64,000 nucleotides of DNA, from the NCBI RefSeq assembly GCF_019649055.1, contig NW_026570324.1, positions 248,001 to 312,000 of the forward strand. Direction: 5' to 3'. This stretch comes from Paramacrobiotus metropolitanus. Its lineage: Eukaryota > Tardigrada > Eutardigrada > Parachela > Macrobiotidae. The notes below the pieces were generated by a model, which saw only the letters and a list, made by a program, of their open reading frames with translations, did no database searches and was not told where the DNA came from. Shown in pieces: positions 46,540 through 56,274 of this stretch. Numbering within the stretch: the first letter of the stretch is position 1; each line of letters begins with the position of its first letter. The position numbers were made by a program, and so were the translations under genes.

Positions 46540-47640
46540 TACAGATGGACCCACGTTTTCGAAGCATTTCTAAAGTGCATAAATATAAATGACACATCGG
46601 GGATCCGAATTTGAGTTTTCCGAAGACTTCGCTTTGACTGAGCACTTAAAAAATACACACTGGAACTATGGCGCCCCCGAGGACGTGGTCCCCGAATGTC
46701 ATATGCATATGCATATTCATTGAAGACTTTTTTGGCGACCTCGGGGACCCAGGTTCGCGATCCTCGAGTACTTAAGTTGGACTCAACAGGTCAAATTGTG
46801 CATTTGCAGTACATATCGTGGTGGCGACCTCGGGGACCCGGGTTCGAGGTCCCCGAGTACTTTAGTTTGACTCAGCAGGTCAAACTGTGCATTTGCAGTA
46901 CAGATCAGACTTGGGCCACCTTTTTGGTGGAGTGGGAGAAATCCCACCTTTTCCGCCCACCTCCACCTTTTTTGGAGGGCGGAGGTGGGTGGAAAGTTTA
47001 AAGGTGGTGGGCGGTGGCGGGGTGGAAAATACGAGCGCAGGCGGAGGTGGGAAAAATTCAGAAGTGGGAGGAAAACGGGCCCGGCACATCAAAAAAATTG
47101 TTTTTCAGCAAAAAATCGAAAAAAAAAATTCCGCGTTCCGCGCGGATTTGATGACATCAGTGTCACTTTTGGTAACTTGAGCACGTGAAAAATTAAATAA
47201 TTTTTTAATCAAGTAATTTCTGTATTATTTTTGAAGTGCAACACAAGCCTAACACGCAATAAAAACTGACGAATTTTTTTTAAAACAAGTGGGCGGGCGG
47301 GTGGACAGTGGAAGCATTTATCGTCGGCGGGCGGAGGTGGGCCATTTTTTTAGCGTGGTGGGGTGGGGTGGAGTGGAAAATTTGTTGGGTTAAGTGGGGT
47401 GGGTGGAAGGTGGAAAACGCAAAGGTGGCCCAAGTCTGGTACAGATCGCTTTGGCGACCTCGGGGACCCGGGTTCGAGGTCCCCGAGTACTTCAGTTCGA
47501 CTTAGCAGGTCAAACTGTATAGGAATCACCATGAAAATTGGTGGCGACCCAAAGGTCACGCGGCGACCCAAAGGTCGTGGGTACTCCCCGTCGCATCGAA
47601 CCCTCAATATGTCTTGAATTAGAAACGCGGGCTCGCTTCG
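46540..47640. repeat. subterminal tandem repeats of the large element family
   Basis: Several units of GGTGGCGACCTCGGGGACCC...GAGGTCCCCGAGTACTTxAG followed by GACTCAGCAGGTCAAACTGT, as at 21255-21680. It ends with GAATTAGAAACGCGGGCTCG near 47612, also shared with 21590. One unit is interrupted by the MITE at 46906-47438. Confidence 0.75.
46906..47438. mobile_element. 533-bp hAT-like MITE with 8-bp target duplication
   Basis: The terminal inverted repeats are CAGACTTGGGCCACCTTT at 46906 and its exact reverse complement ending at 47438. GTACAGAT flanks the element on both sides (46898-46905 and 47439-47446). An 8-bp duplication with CAG-starting ends is the hAT signature. The inside is G-rich (GGTGGGxGGxGG runs) and non-coding. 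Uninterrupted copies of the surrounding tandem unit show the empty site. Confidence 0.85.
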
Positions 47641-48235
47641 CTCGCCCGCTTGATTTTAAATTATCGGATATGTTCACCCTTATAAAAACACCAAACAATG
47701 TCGACGGGGCTCAAGAATTTTGCCGCTCACCACGAGTCCCACCCAGAAATGTGAGAGAAAACCTAAACAACGCGGCAAATGTTGGGTTTTGTTGCTTATG
47801 TTTTGTTGTTTTCTCTGTCAACGGAAAGCCAAAATGAAAACTGGAGCGGAAGCACTTTTCCCTGGCAGGCTGGCACGCGTAGTTCAGCTCTTACAGGGAC
47901 CGGATGTTTTTTGTCGAGTATTGTCCTGGTTATACAGTTTCTCGTGAACTGGGCTCATTATGCCTATCAGGTTCTCGTTGTACAATGTACAGCGGTTACA
48001 ACGCTCTCGTTGTGTTACTTATCGGCACTCTAAATGCCCTCAGTCAATGAAAATACAAAACAATTTGACGTGACTGCTGAATCAGAGCCGAGAAATATTG
48101 TCCAAAACATGAGTCATTCGCTCCGACAATCAATACATGTTTACAGTTTCTAAACGGAACATCCCCGAGCATACCGGTATGCCCAATGTGACAAGCGTAA
48201 TCAATAATCACCTCAACTGTACGGTGCTGTACTTG

Positions 48236-48243
48236 TATATAAA
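48236..48243 (+). promoter_or_regulatory. TATA box of the broken family B copy at 48384
   Basis: TATATAAA lies about 145 nt before the ATG. The same layout (TATATAAG about 150 nt before the ATG) is found upstream of the intact copy at 55691, and the flanks align. Confidence 0.55.
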
Positions 48244-48383
48244 CGGAAACAGAAAGTTCATAATTGACTATGAATTATATAATCGTAGCTGTTACTCTCC
48301 ACTTCTAGTTAGTTAAGCTCCAACCCAGTACCAAAGCTACCGGCATCTACGGTGACCTGACAGAAATTAGCACACTGTCCAGC

Positions 48384-48573
48384 ATGCGCGCTTTTCTTAT
48401 CCTGCTCATAGTGCCGTCGCGGTGGGTGCGGCCCGGACGAGGCTTGTTCCATGATTTGTCCACCGGGATCCACGATGTGCAAAGTTAACGCGGTACTGTG
48501 CAACAGCTGTCCCGGCTGCATCAACTACGCTGAAACCGCGGCAAATGCCAAAGCCCACAAGAATATTGCCTAA
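48384..48573 (+). pseudogene. family B secreted peptide, frameshifted copy
   Basis: The ATG starts a signal-like frame (MRAFLILLIV) but the cysteine-rich part (ICPPGSTMC, then LCNSCPGCINY, ending NIA and TAA) lies in the +1 frame from 48439. In the intact relative at 55691 both parts are in one frame. The promoter TATA and an AATAAA at 48678-48683 are conserved, so this is a recent break or a sequence error. Confidence 0.6.
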
Positions 48574-49099
48574 ATGGTTGAAAATGTCAAGTGTACGAAA
48601 AGGTCGGCGTGGCGGCGCGGAAAAATTTCTGAGCCAAGGAATTATGTACCTACTGATCCGTTTTACGTTGCATTTTAAATAAAGGCTGTTTTTAAGTTCT
48701 TGTGTGTTGCAGTTAGCCTGTTATCCTGCAATACTGTGCTTGAAATCGGAGTACTAGTTATGCGACAGTTTCTGGGCAGCGTTTTGATTGAGGATTAAAA
48801 AGGCATTTGACCTCAAAGCATTTCTGTATCGGGGAAGAACCTACCGAGTATCGACCAACAAAAAAAGCAGATTATAAGGGAAACAGCATGAAAATTCTAA
48901 GCAGGGATCTTAGGAGTTGGTAGGCTAACTACCCATGGAACCTTTTCTGCTCATGCACATGCCAATGATGCCATTACTCTACGATACGAGTCTCTCTGTA
49001 CTGTACCATGCGCGTTTTTCAATACTTCTTACTGGCCGTAGTCAAAAATTATCGTAGTCAGGAAATTACTGTAGCCAAGCTGCCTTGTCCTTCTCTCAA

Positions 49100-49185
49100 A
49101 GCCAACCAAGTTCTACTTGATAATTCTGTACGTGCATTAACTGTAAGTCAAACCTTGCGTTTCACAGGTCATCAAGCAGATCAAA
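49100..49185 (+). pseudogene. fragment of Trk intron 11 / exon 12 junction
   Basis: From about 49105 to 49185 the sequence follows the end of Trk intron 11 and the start of exon 12. The key block AACCTTGCGTTTCACAGGTC followed by ATCAAGCAGATCAA corresponds to 40263-40300 of Trk. The match stops after the sixth codon of the exon. It is embedded in the upstream flank of the family A relic. Confidence 0.6.
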
Positions 49186-49516
49186 TAATCATTGCCGGAT
49201 ATGACACATTTACGGAAAACTGGCCATCTGCAGTGAATACCGGAAACGCCACTGGTTATTTCACTTTTGTTGGGGTCCAGGATTCAGAACCAGTTCTGTC
49301 GTACAAACTATTTGTTTATGCGGCTGCAGCTACGGTGCGTAGTAGCTTAATTAAGGCTATAACTGTCGCTGACAAGCGGATTCCGCTGCGACGGAATTTG
49401 CCGGTTGTATAAAATCCGTTTAACTTTTTTTTTGCGCTTTAATCATTAGATGGACAGATTTTGCTAGATAATCTGGATTCTCTACACGCTGTACCGGCAG
49501 CAAAACGGCTTAGAAA

Positions 49517-49591
49517 ATGGCGCTGGAATTTTGTCTGGGTGCGGAAATTTCTCGTGTCTATTAGGTTTACTGGCATCGCAAAATTCCGTTT
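49517..49591 (+). pseudogene. family A relic, exon 1 only
   Basis: It aligns with exon 1 of the copies at 41872 and 54311 (shared TTTACTGGCATCGCA) but is 75 nt instead of 76, so the frame runs into TAG. The donor GTAAGT is degraded to GAAAGT. About 325 nt of upstream flank (from 49190) also align with 53950-54310. No exons 2 or 3 were found downstream, because the palindrome at 49.8 kb follows. Confidence 0.6.
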
Positions 49592-49780
49592 GAAAGTCGC
49601 TTGGTGACAGGTCAGAATTAAAGCAGAACACAATGGTATGGGTAAGCTGAGAAACTCCTGCTTTTAGAAAGGGGTTGATCATGATTGTCAACGGTTTAGC
49701 GAGGTATAAATATAGCAAAAGTGCTACAACGTCAAGCGGAGCCCGACAAGATAAAACCTGACAGCAAAATCCAGTAGAAG

Positions 49781-49954
49781 CTAACCCCAAACAAGCTCAT
49801 AGCCACCAAAGCCTGGGCAGCCCACACACTTCGCATCCCCGTTCCTACAGGCGTCCGCGAAAGGAGGACAAGTATCGAAGCAAGTGACGGTCTGTTGCGC
49901 AGAGCCGGCCCTAACGCTCAGTGCGAGTAAGGTCAAGAAAAGCAGCTCGCACAT
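49781..49954 (-). CDS. family B secreted Cys-rich peptide, left member of palindromic pair
   Basis: 57 aa from the ATG at 49954: signal peptide CELLFLTLLALSVRAGSAQ, then TCFDTCPPFADACRNGDAKC and VGCPGF. The mature part is about 37 residues. It departs from the family at the end: CPGC has become CPGF and the terminal CxxCC is replaced by GGYELVWG then TAG, so three or four cysteines are lost. The TATATATA near 50095 and the whole upstream flank mirror the copy at 50890. It might be expressed but structurally altered. The function of the family is unknown. Confidence 0.6.
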   Translation of the reverse strand: MCELLFLTLLALSVRAGSAQQTVTCFDTCPPFADACRNGDAKCVGCPGFGGYELVWG

Positions 49955-51034
49955 GATGGACGCTGGACAGGGAAGGGGGACAATCACCGTTGAGAACGGG
50001 AGGCTGGCTGACTGGTTTGCAGCTTGTCTAGCACAGCGAACAGTGCAATGCAGAGTTGAGGAGAATTCGCTGCAAAAGTGTTCTCCCTTGCAACTATATA
50101 TACTTCCGCAGAAGTTTGTCGCGTTGTCTTTGTTATTGACTAGTGTCTGACAGCCTTGGCAAACGCGCTAGATTTCCCCGTTTTGGCTTACATTCTGCAG
50201 TTATCAACCGTTTACGGTTTTCGCCATTGACTTTTCAGATATATGCTACAATTTGCGCCCCGCCGAGTTCTGCTTAAAAAACATCACACAACTTAGCGGA
50301 GCCCAAAATTTACGCCAAGCTTGGTTTTCTATCATACAGTCTGTACTTAGCAAGTAAACAACTCAGATAAGCGAAACACAGCAATTATTTAGTGAATTCT
50401 CGGGATGCGAAACAACGCAACTACATTGTCAGTTTATGCTGAGGTCATTGCGTCGACGTTCCGTTGTGTTTCGCTTATCTGAGTTGTTTACTTGTTAAGT
50501 ACAGACTGTATGATAGAAAACCAAGCTTGGCGTGAATTTCGGGCTCCGCTAAGTTGTTTGATGTTTTTTAAGCAGAACTCAGCGGGGCGCAAATTGTAGC
50601 ATATATCTGAAAAGTCAATGGCGAAAACCGTAAACGGTTGATAACTGCAGAATGTAAGCCAAAACGGGGAAATCTAGCGCGTTTGCCAAGGCTGTCAGAC
50701 ACTAGTCAATAACAGAGACAACGCGACAAACAGCTGCGAAAGTATATAAGTTGCAAGGGACAACACTTTTGCAGCGAATTCTCCTCCACTCTGCATTGCA
50801 CTGTTCGCTCTGCTAGACAAGCCGCAAACCAGTCAGCCAGCCTCCCGTTCTCAGCGTGATTGTCCGCCCTTCCCTCTCCAGCGTCCATCATGCGCGCGCT
50901 GCTCCTCTTGACCCTACTCGCACTGAGCGTTGGGGCCTGCTCTGCGCAACAGACCATCACTTGCTTCGATACTTGTCCTCCACGCCTGTAAGAACGGGGA
51001 TGCGAAGTGTTTGGGCTGTCCAGGCTGTGGTGGC
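49801..51034. repeat. large palindrome with two head-to-head family B genes
   Basis: Arm 49801-50383 (583 nt) is matched in reverse complement by 50460-51034 (575 nt), with a loop of about 76 nt. Arms cover both promoters, 5' leaders and most of both coding regions. The arm length difference equals the 8-nt deletion that frameshifts the right gene. Confidence 0.85.
50743..50750 (+). promoter_or_regulatory. TATA box of the right palindrome gene
   Basis: TATATAAG about 145 nt upstream of the ATG at 50890, followed by TTGCAAGGGA. The mirrored TATA for the left gene is at about 50095-50103. Confidence 0.55.
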
Positions 51035-51073
51035 CGCAACAACGTCCCGCCATGCCGCACGTGCTGCGTGTAA
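50890..51073 (+). pseudogene. family B secreted peptide, right member, 8-bp deletion
   Basis: The signal peptide (MRALLLLTLLALSVGACSAQ) and TCFDTCPP are intact, then the frame meets TAA at 50989-50991. In the left copy 8 more nt (TTTCGCGG) separate TGTCCTCC from ACGCCTGT. Their loss shifts the frame. In the shifted frame the rest of the family is well preserved to 51073: KNGDAKCLGCPGCGG, then CRTCC and V before TAA. The break is therefore very young, or an assembly error. Confidence 0.65.
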
Positions 51074-52190
51074 ACGCCCGGTCACCTACAGTCGGGTGAG
51101 CAGATGGAATTTTGGTGAAGAAATAATGATGCAAGTGATGCCATCGTCAAATCGCCGCAGCGTCCACATATAACAACAAATCAGCGTGCCGCAGCCATAG
51201 GATCAACGCTTCGTAAACCTAAACTTCGTTAAACTGATTATGCGCTTATCACAGTTTGGCTTTCAGCTTGTTTTGTGGTTAGCTTTTACTGCAGTTTGCT
51301 GTCAGGTTTTGTCCTGGCAGGCTCCGCTTGGTGTTATTTCCTACCGTGCGACAGGCCGTTGCAAATAAAAACATGTAAATTTCTGAAACGACTTACCGTT
51401 ACGGTACGGAAGCGCATTCACCGCACAGCGCAATGGTAAGATAGTCGTTGTGAGGCAATCAGTTGTTTATCGGCAAAATTATCAAATCTTTACGCGCACC
51501 GTTGTCGTTCATGGAACTGCGGAACCTTTCCCCTTGCCATCACGAGAATAGGTTAGCAAAAGATTTTATGCCGGGGCTGCCTTTTGGTTGGACGAAAAGT
51601 CACTCCTTGGGCAGCACTGCAGCAGTGACTCGTTGCAGCACTGGTGCAAATGACGTTCTGAGTATCGAGGCGCTTGTGGCATTATTGCTGAAGAGTTTAC
51701 GATGATCCCGCCAGTACCTGTACTATCCTAGCACATGACCCCCATGTTTCATGACAACGGCAAAAGTGAGTGGGTGCTTCACCCGGGTTCTGCAGCTGGT
51801 AATGCAGCTAGATGAGAAAACAAATCAGTTTTCTGCTCAATACATTTTAATGTGGTAACTAGCTAGTGCTGCATAACTGCAAAATTGGAAACCGAGCAGC
51901 ATTTTCGGCCGAGCTCTGCACGGAGTATTCGGCCAGTGCGCACCACGGAACCTGGTCTTTAATTATCGTTGCCGGCTCACGAAATGCAGTGGACGAGCTC
52001 GATCACACTGGAGTCGCTCGTTGGTTGGCTGGAGTTCGATCAGCGGCAGATCACTATTTCGATCGGATTTTAGACAGCGGCGTTAGCTGGGAGGCCATTA
52101 CCAGCCGGTTCATGTGGGCTGAGGACCATCACTTCCCATCGGTGCCGCATGGCCTACAAGTCAAGATTAACAGCCATTCGTACTTGATAG
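51074..52190. other. spacer, no supported gene
   Basis: A 152-codon frame spans 51866-52324, but only its last part (from 52191) resembles anything, namely Trk. The rest has no recognisable domain. Confidence 0.35.
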
Positions 52191-52325
52191 GGTCGTCTAC
52201 CGGAGTTTCACCGGAGAGCGCCGTGTGGTCTGTCGGCGTGGTCCTGAGGGAGATCTTCACCTTCGGCAAGCAGCCGTGGTACGCCTTCTCCCATTCCGAG
52301 GTCAGTTCTGAAGGCAGTTGCTAAG
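52191..52325 (+). pseudogene. fragment of Trk exon 11 and intron 11 start
   Basis: It matches 39368-39500 of Trk. The frame reads [20 protein letters not shown] and [11 protein letters not shown] against [17 protein letters not shown] and [11 protein letters not shown], followed by the same GTCAGTT donor region. The invariant kinase residues around SDVWSFG are changed and nothing upstream resembles exon 11, so it cannot be a kinase. It is about 3 kb from the exon 12 fragment, in reversed order. Confidence 0.75.
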
Positions 52326-53689
52326 TAACAGCGCTGCACAGCATACCACTGACCAGGACTGCATGGAACTACTGGCCGTCTAAACATCTCAACCATACAA
52401 ATCATCTGTCCATCGCGAGTACTGAAATACTGTGCTGGAATGGTGGTACCGGGTGGCTGAACAAAATCGCAGTCTCCTGTTTTCGTTTGTTTCTCGCAGA
52501 CCCTTTGTCGTACGGTAAACTGTTTAAGCTTATTCGATGGAGAATTTTATTAGCTACTTACAAAACTTTAAAAAAAGTAGGACTCAAAGTATGGCGAAAA
52601 GTAATACGTGACACGTCGGCCAGCCTCGCCCCGCCCCCTTCCAATACTTTAAATGCGCCCCCCGGCGGTCAAAAATCCGAAAAGGGTGTGGGGCGCCCGC
52701 CGGTGCGCCCCCCTTTCTGGCGGGCCTGTGCCAAATGAAACCGTCTGAAAATTTCTCGCGTCCCAGCTCACAAAACATAAAATCTTGTGCCATTTCTTCC
52801 CCTTACGGACTTCTTGAACATTTTTAACTGTTTCATTTAGCAAAACAAGTTTTCTTTCAATAGAAAAAAAAAGTTGCGGATATGCTGCATACGCTGAACG
52901 AGTTATGCAGTCATGACACATTGTGACTTTTCCAAAAAATGTCGATTTTTTATTTGGTATTTTCGAGTATTTTCGGTTAAAATTTTTGGCTGCATGACAG
53001 GTTGCACCAAAAAATGCAGGTTTAAATTTAAAATGTAGCTAACACATTGCCCTTTCAGAAACGATACTGAACCAGGTAAGCTTTAAGAGCGCTGGTTAGA
53101 AATTTGTTCTCAAAAACTTTGTTTGCCGGTTTAACGAGAATTACTCGTGCAGAGTCTCTGTACTTCAGCGCACTGGCCAAGCACGGTTGCTAGAATACTG
53201 CAGTTCCTTACAGTAAAAAAACGACAAAACAACCCCTCTAGTAGAAACAGTAAAATAAGCTGCATTAATGTCGTTAGTTGAAGAGCAAGAATTTTTAATT
53301 TAGAAACGGGTAATTTTAGATTTTCGCTTCGAGGACATCGTCTAAACCCAGCAATTTTACAGAACAGTTCATAAAAAATTTCAGCCTTATGGTAATTTTG
53401 ACTTCACTTAACTTCTTTATGTTAAAAGCAATGCTCTATCGAATGAAACTCAGATAACGTTAATTAAGTGTTGGACGGATCCAGCGCACCATGATAAAAC
53501 AGACGGCCATTTTGTTCAGCCACCCGGTACAATATTGTATCGGACATGCGGTAATTTGTGCGCCTGCGGTGCGGTAGATTCTTGGTATCTGTAATCGTGA
53601 AACTGGAAAGCCGTTGACAGACTTCATTCAGTTAATCGCAACGCCAATAATTCACCCTAACAGCATTACTGTATTGGGGAACAACCTAT
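52326..53689. other. spacer with a GC-rich block
   Basis: No supported gene. At 52625-52735 a GC-rich stretch (CCCCGCCCCC, GCGCCCCCCGGCGG, GGCGCCCGCC) stands out from AT-rich flanks. GGTACCGGGTGGCTGAACAA at about 52447 recurs inverted near 53513 (TTGTTCAGCCACCCGGTAC), suggesting a diverged inverted-repeat element about 1.1 kb long. Confidence 0.4.
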
Positions 53690-54310
53690 CGACAAAAAAA
53701 ATCAGAATGCTACAAAACGAATTCCAGCAAAACGCGAGGAAAAAACCCATGCAAAGTCAAGTCTAAGCGTAGTTTTAGGAAACGGTAGGCTTACCATCCA
53801 AACTTCGTTGTATTTATGCACATTGCACATGCCATTACTCTACGATGCGCGTCTATCTGTACAGTAACAAGCGCTAGCATCAAAATACAGCAAAACGATG
53901 TGCCGTATCTGCTATTTCGATAATGATGCTTCTCCCTCTCCTTTCCGAATAAACATGGCCGGATACGACACCTTTGCGGGAAACTGACTTTCTGCAGTGA
54001 ATACCGGAAGCGCCGCGAGGTATTTCGCTTTTATACAGAACCGGTTTTTGTCGTACAAAGCAATTGTATTTACGCGGATGTGGCTACGAAATAACCGTGC
54101 CTTGCAGTGTACAGCCACAGCTGTCACGATAAACGGCTTCCGCTGCAACCGTTTTTCCCGACTGTATAAAGCTTTGTTGACGTCTTTTTTGAGCTTTAAT
54201 CGTCAGAAGTACACTTTTGCTGGATTAAATCTGACTGGCTTTTGGACTGTATTGGCAGTCTAAAATCGGTAGGCTTTTGTCCTGTATCGGCAGAATATCT
54301 GCTTAAGAAA

Positions 54311-54847
54311 ATGGTGAGGACAGCTGGTTTCGGTGCGGCGATTTTCTTGTGTCTGTTGGGTTTACTGGCATCGCAGGATTCCTCTTGTAAGTCGCACTGG
54401 CAGATCAGATTTAAACCCGAACCACTTAGTACCCTTTCATGCAATGCAGTAGCATTTATTCTTGTTTTCCCTTTTGTTGTAGCCTTTTCCCAAAGCAGCT
54501 CAAAGAGCTGCTCGGGAACAAACTGTTTTGTATCGGGTTTCGTGTCAGTTTCTTCCGGAGGCTCTCCCCAGGTAGTAATGGCTTACTGCGCAGTTGAACG
54601 GTCAGCGCTCACCAGTTTAAGTAATTACACATAACTCTTGTCGGTACATCTGCAGATGACGAATTCGTTTGCTCGGACGGATCTGCGCGACCAGAACCAA
54701 GGGGATCGCGTCACACCCATCCGCTTCGCCGGTGACAATGGTGACAGCCGACCGAATTCCGGCGCGATAGCTGTGACAGCTGCGTATACGTCGCTGGGTG
54801 TTGCTGCACTAGCTTTACTGATCTTTCGTCGAGCCGTTTGCTGTTAA
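54311..54847 (+). CDS. family A small Ser/Cys-rich membrane protein, intact copy
   Basis: Exons 54311-54386, 54483-54571 and 54656-54847 give 118 aa, with phases 1 and 0. Layout: signal peptide (FGAAIFLCLLGLLASQ), Ser/Cys-rich stretch (SQSSSKSCSGTNCFVSGF), a charged segment (FARTDLRDQNQGDRVTPIRF), then a C-terminal hydrophobic segment (AAYTSLGVAALALLIF) ending RRAVCC. It is either a type I membrane protein with a tiny possibly palmitoylated tail or, less likely, a GPI-anchor precursor. AATAAA lies at 54932-54937. The family has paralogues at 41872 and 49517 with alignable 5' flanks. No known family was recognised. Confidence 0.65.
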
Positions 54848-54931
54848 ATATGTAATACATTATTTCAGCGTAGTTACATTATTAGTAGCGTAACTGGGCG
54901 CACAATTCTAATAACGATAACTGCGTATTCG

Positions 54932-54937
54932 AATAAA
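54932..54937 (+). terminator. polyadenylation signal of the family A gene
   Basis: AATAAA 85 nt after the TAA of the gene at 54311-54847. Confidence 0.5.
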
Positions 54938-54939
54938 GC

Positions 54940-55536
54940 AAATGGTACGTCTTAATTTTGAGCCTTTTTACACGATTGTCGCTTGTATTACGCAATGATC
55001 ACGCGGACTGGTGAGTAAGGTAGGCAATGGGAGCGTCGAAATGTCTTCTATCGAATTAATTTACTTGATCACGAAGTTGCTGCAGATAACGTCAAAATCG
55101 AATCCTCGAGCATGCCATTCGGTACACGGTGGTCACCGCCCGAGATGTGCGGAAACATCTTTTAATGAACTCGATGATAGTTGTTCTGACGATGACCGTT
55201 TGTGTGGCTAGCTTTTGAAACAGACCGGATATGTTTTAACTTGGTTTACCTAGTTGCATAACATCTCATCAACTGTGCTAACCAAGCCGCGAGGCAAAGC
55301 TAGTGCCTCTCGTTGTGCTAGTTAGCTGTACAGCCGTTAGATAGCAGTAACACCAAACAATTTGACGTTTACCGGAAGTACAACCAAGAAATATTTGTGA
55401 AAACATTGCCACAAAACACAAACAAATAACGTTAAACCGGTAGAGTTTACTGTTTTGAAGCAAAAAATGGGGAAAACCCAGTAAACTCGCCAAATGACAA
55501 GCACATTTCTCATTCATCTCAAGAATCACTGGCTCG
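54940..55536. other. spacer upstream of family B copy 55691
   Basis: From about 55310 the sequence aligns with 47965-48110 (shared CTCGTTGTG, AAACAATTTGACGT, GAAATATT), that is, the promoter flank of the broken copy at 48384. No gene is supported. Confidence 0.45.
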
Positions 55537-55544
55537 TATATAAG
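55537..55544 (+). promoter_or_regulatory. TATA box of family B gene 55691
   Basis: TATATAAG, with the ATG about 150 nt downstream in an ACC ATG C context. Confidence 0.55.
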
Positions 55545-55690
55545 CGACAGGAAAAAGTTATCAATCGACGATACTAATAACAGTCTGCGAGGTTCGCAAT
55601 TTCTTGCCAGAAAAGCTCGAATATAATAACAACGATACCGACAATTTGACGGTTACTTATTATCGTTCTCTACGCTGTTAAGTGTCCACC

Positions 55691-55909
55691 ATGCGCGCTT
55701 GTCTTATCTTGCTTATATTGGCCGTTGTGTGCCGGCCCGGCCAGTCCGTGGACGAGGCCTGTGCCAAGATCTGCACGCCCGGCTCCACGCTGTGCCGAGT
55801 CAATCAGCAGCTGTGCGGCACCTGTCCCGGCTGTATAAGAGTTTACGACTCGGCAGCCCCCTCCAAAGACAACAAACATCCCCCCAAGGATGTTAAGAAA
55901 AGCAGTTGA
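55691..55909 (+). CDS. family B secreted Cys-rich peptide, intact single-exon copy
   Basis: 72 aa. Signal peptide MRACLILLILAVVCRPGQS, then a compact cysteine domain (DEACAKICTPGSTLCRVNQQ, LCGTCPGCIRV) and a hydrophilic, lysine-rich tail (PSKDNKHPPKDVKKSS) without the terminal CxxCC of the 58.2 and 60.1 kb members. The CPGC core is shared by all members. The start is the first ATG, with a good context (CCACCATGC), and AATAAA follows at 55996-56001. It is probably secreted. The cysteine pattern does not match a family I can name. Confidence 0.7.
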   Translation: MRACLILLILAVVCRPGQSVDEACAKICTPGSTLCRVNQQLCGTCPGCIRVYDSAAPSKDNKHPPKDVKKSS

Positions 55910-56001
55910 ACGGCTGGTAACTGCACGTCCTGCTGTAAATGCTTCCGTGACTATAGAAATTACGATGTGTGTATTTGCTAAATATGCATTTGCTAAATAA
56001 A

Positions 56002-56274
56002 TGTTGTTTTCTAGTGAGCTGTTGCTAATTGGTCTTTACATAATATCTGGTTTCTTGCTGACGTCTGAGACGACCTCAACATTAAAAAAAACTGAACCTA
56101 TGTTCCGATGTTTTCATTAGATTTGTTTGTTTATTCAGCTTAACGTCTACAACGATCAGGAATATCCTGCACAAGGTAGTAAACTACCATTGAAGAATAT
56201 GCTGCCGCAGCGGCAGCTTATAAAACACAAACAAAAGGAAAACAATTATTAAAATTAATATCCGGCAATAAGTG
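56002..56274. other. short spacer before the LINE fragment
   Basis: No gene is supported. The sequence is AT-rich and may include the LINE 3' untranslated part. Confidence 0.35.

Noticed and set aside
49008-49412. 134-codon plus frame
   Set aside because: It overlies a Trk fragment and the duplicated 5' flank of family A, which is non-coding in the other copies.
51866-52190. Upstream part of the 152-codon frame as a new kinase
   Set aside because: Only the last 40 or so codons resemble Trk, no ATP-binding or catalytic loop is present, and the homology starts abruptly at 52191.
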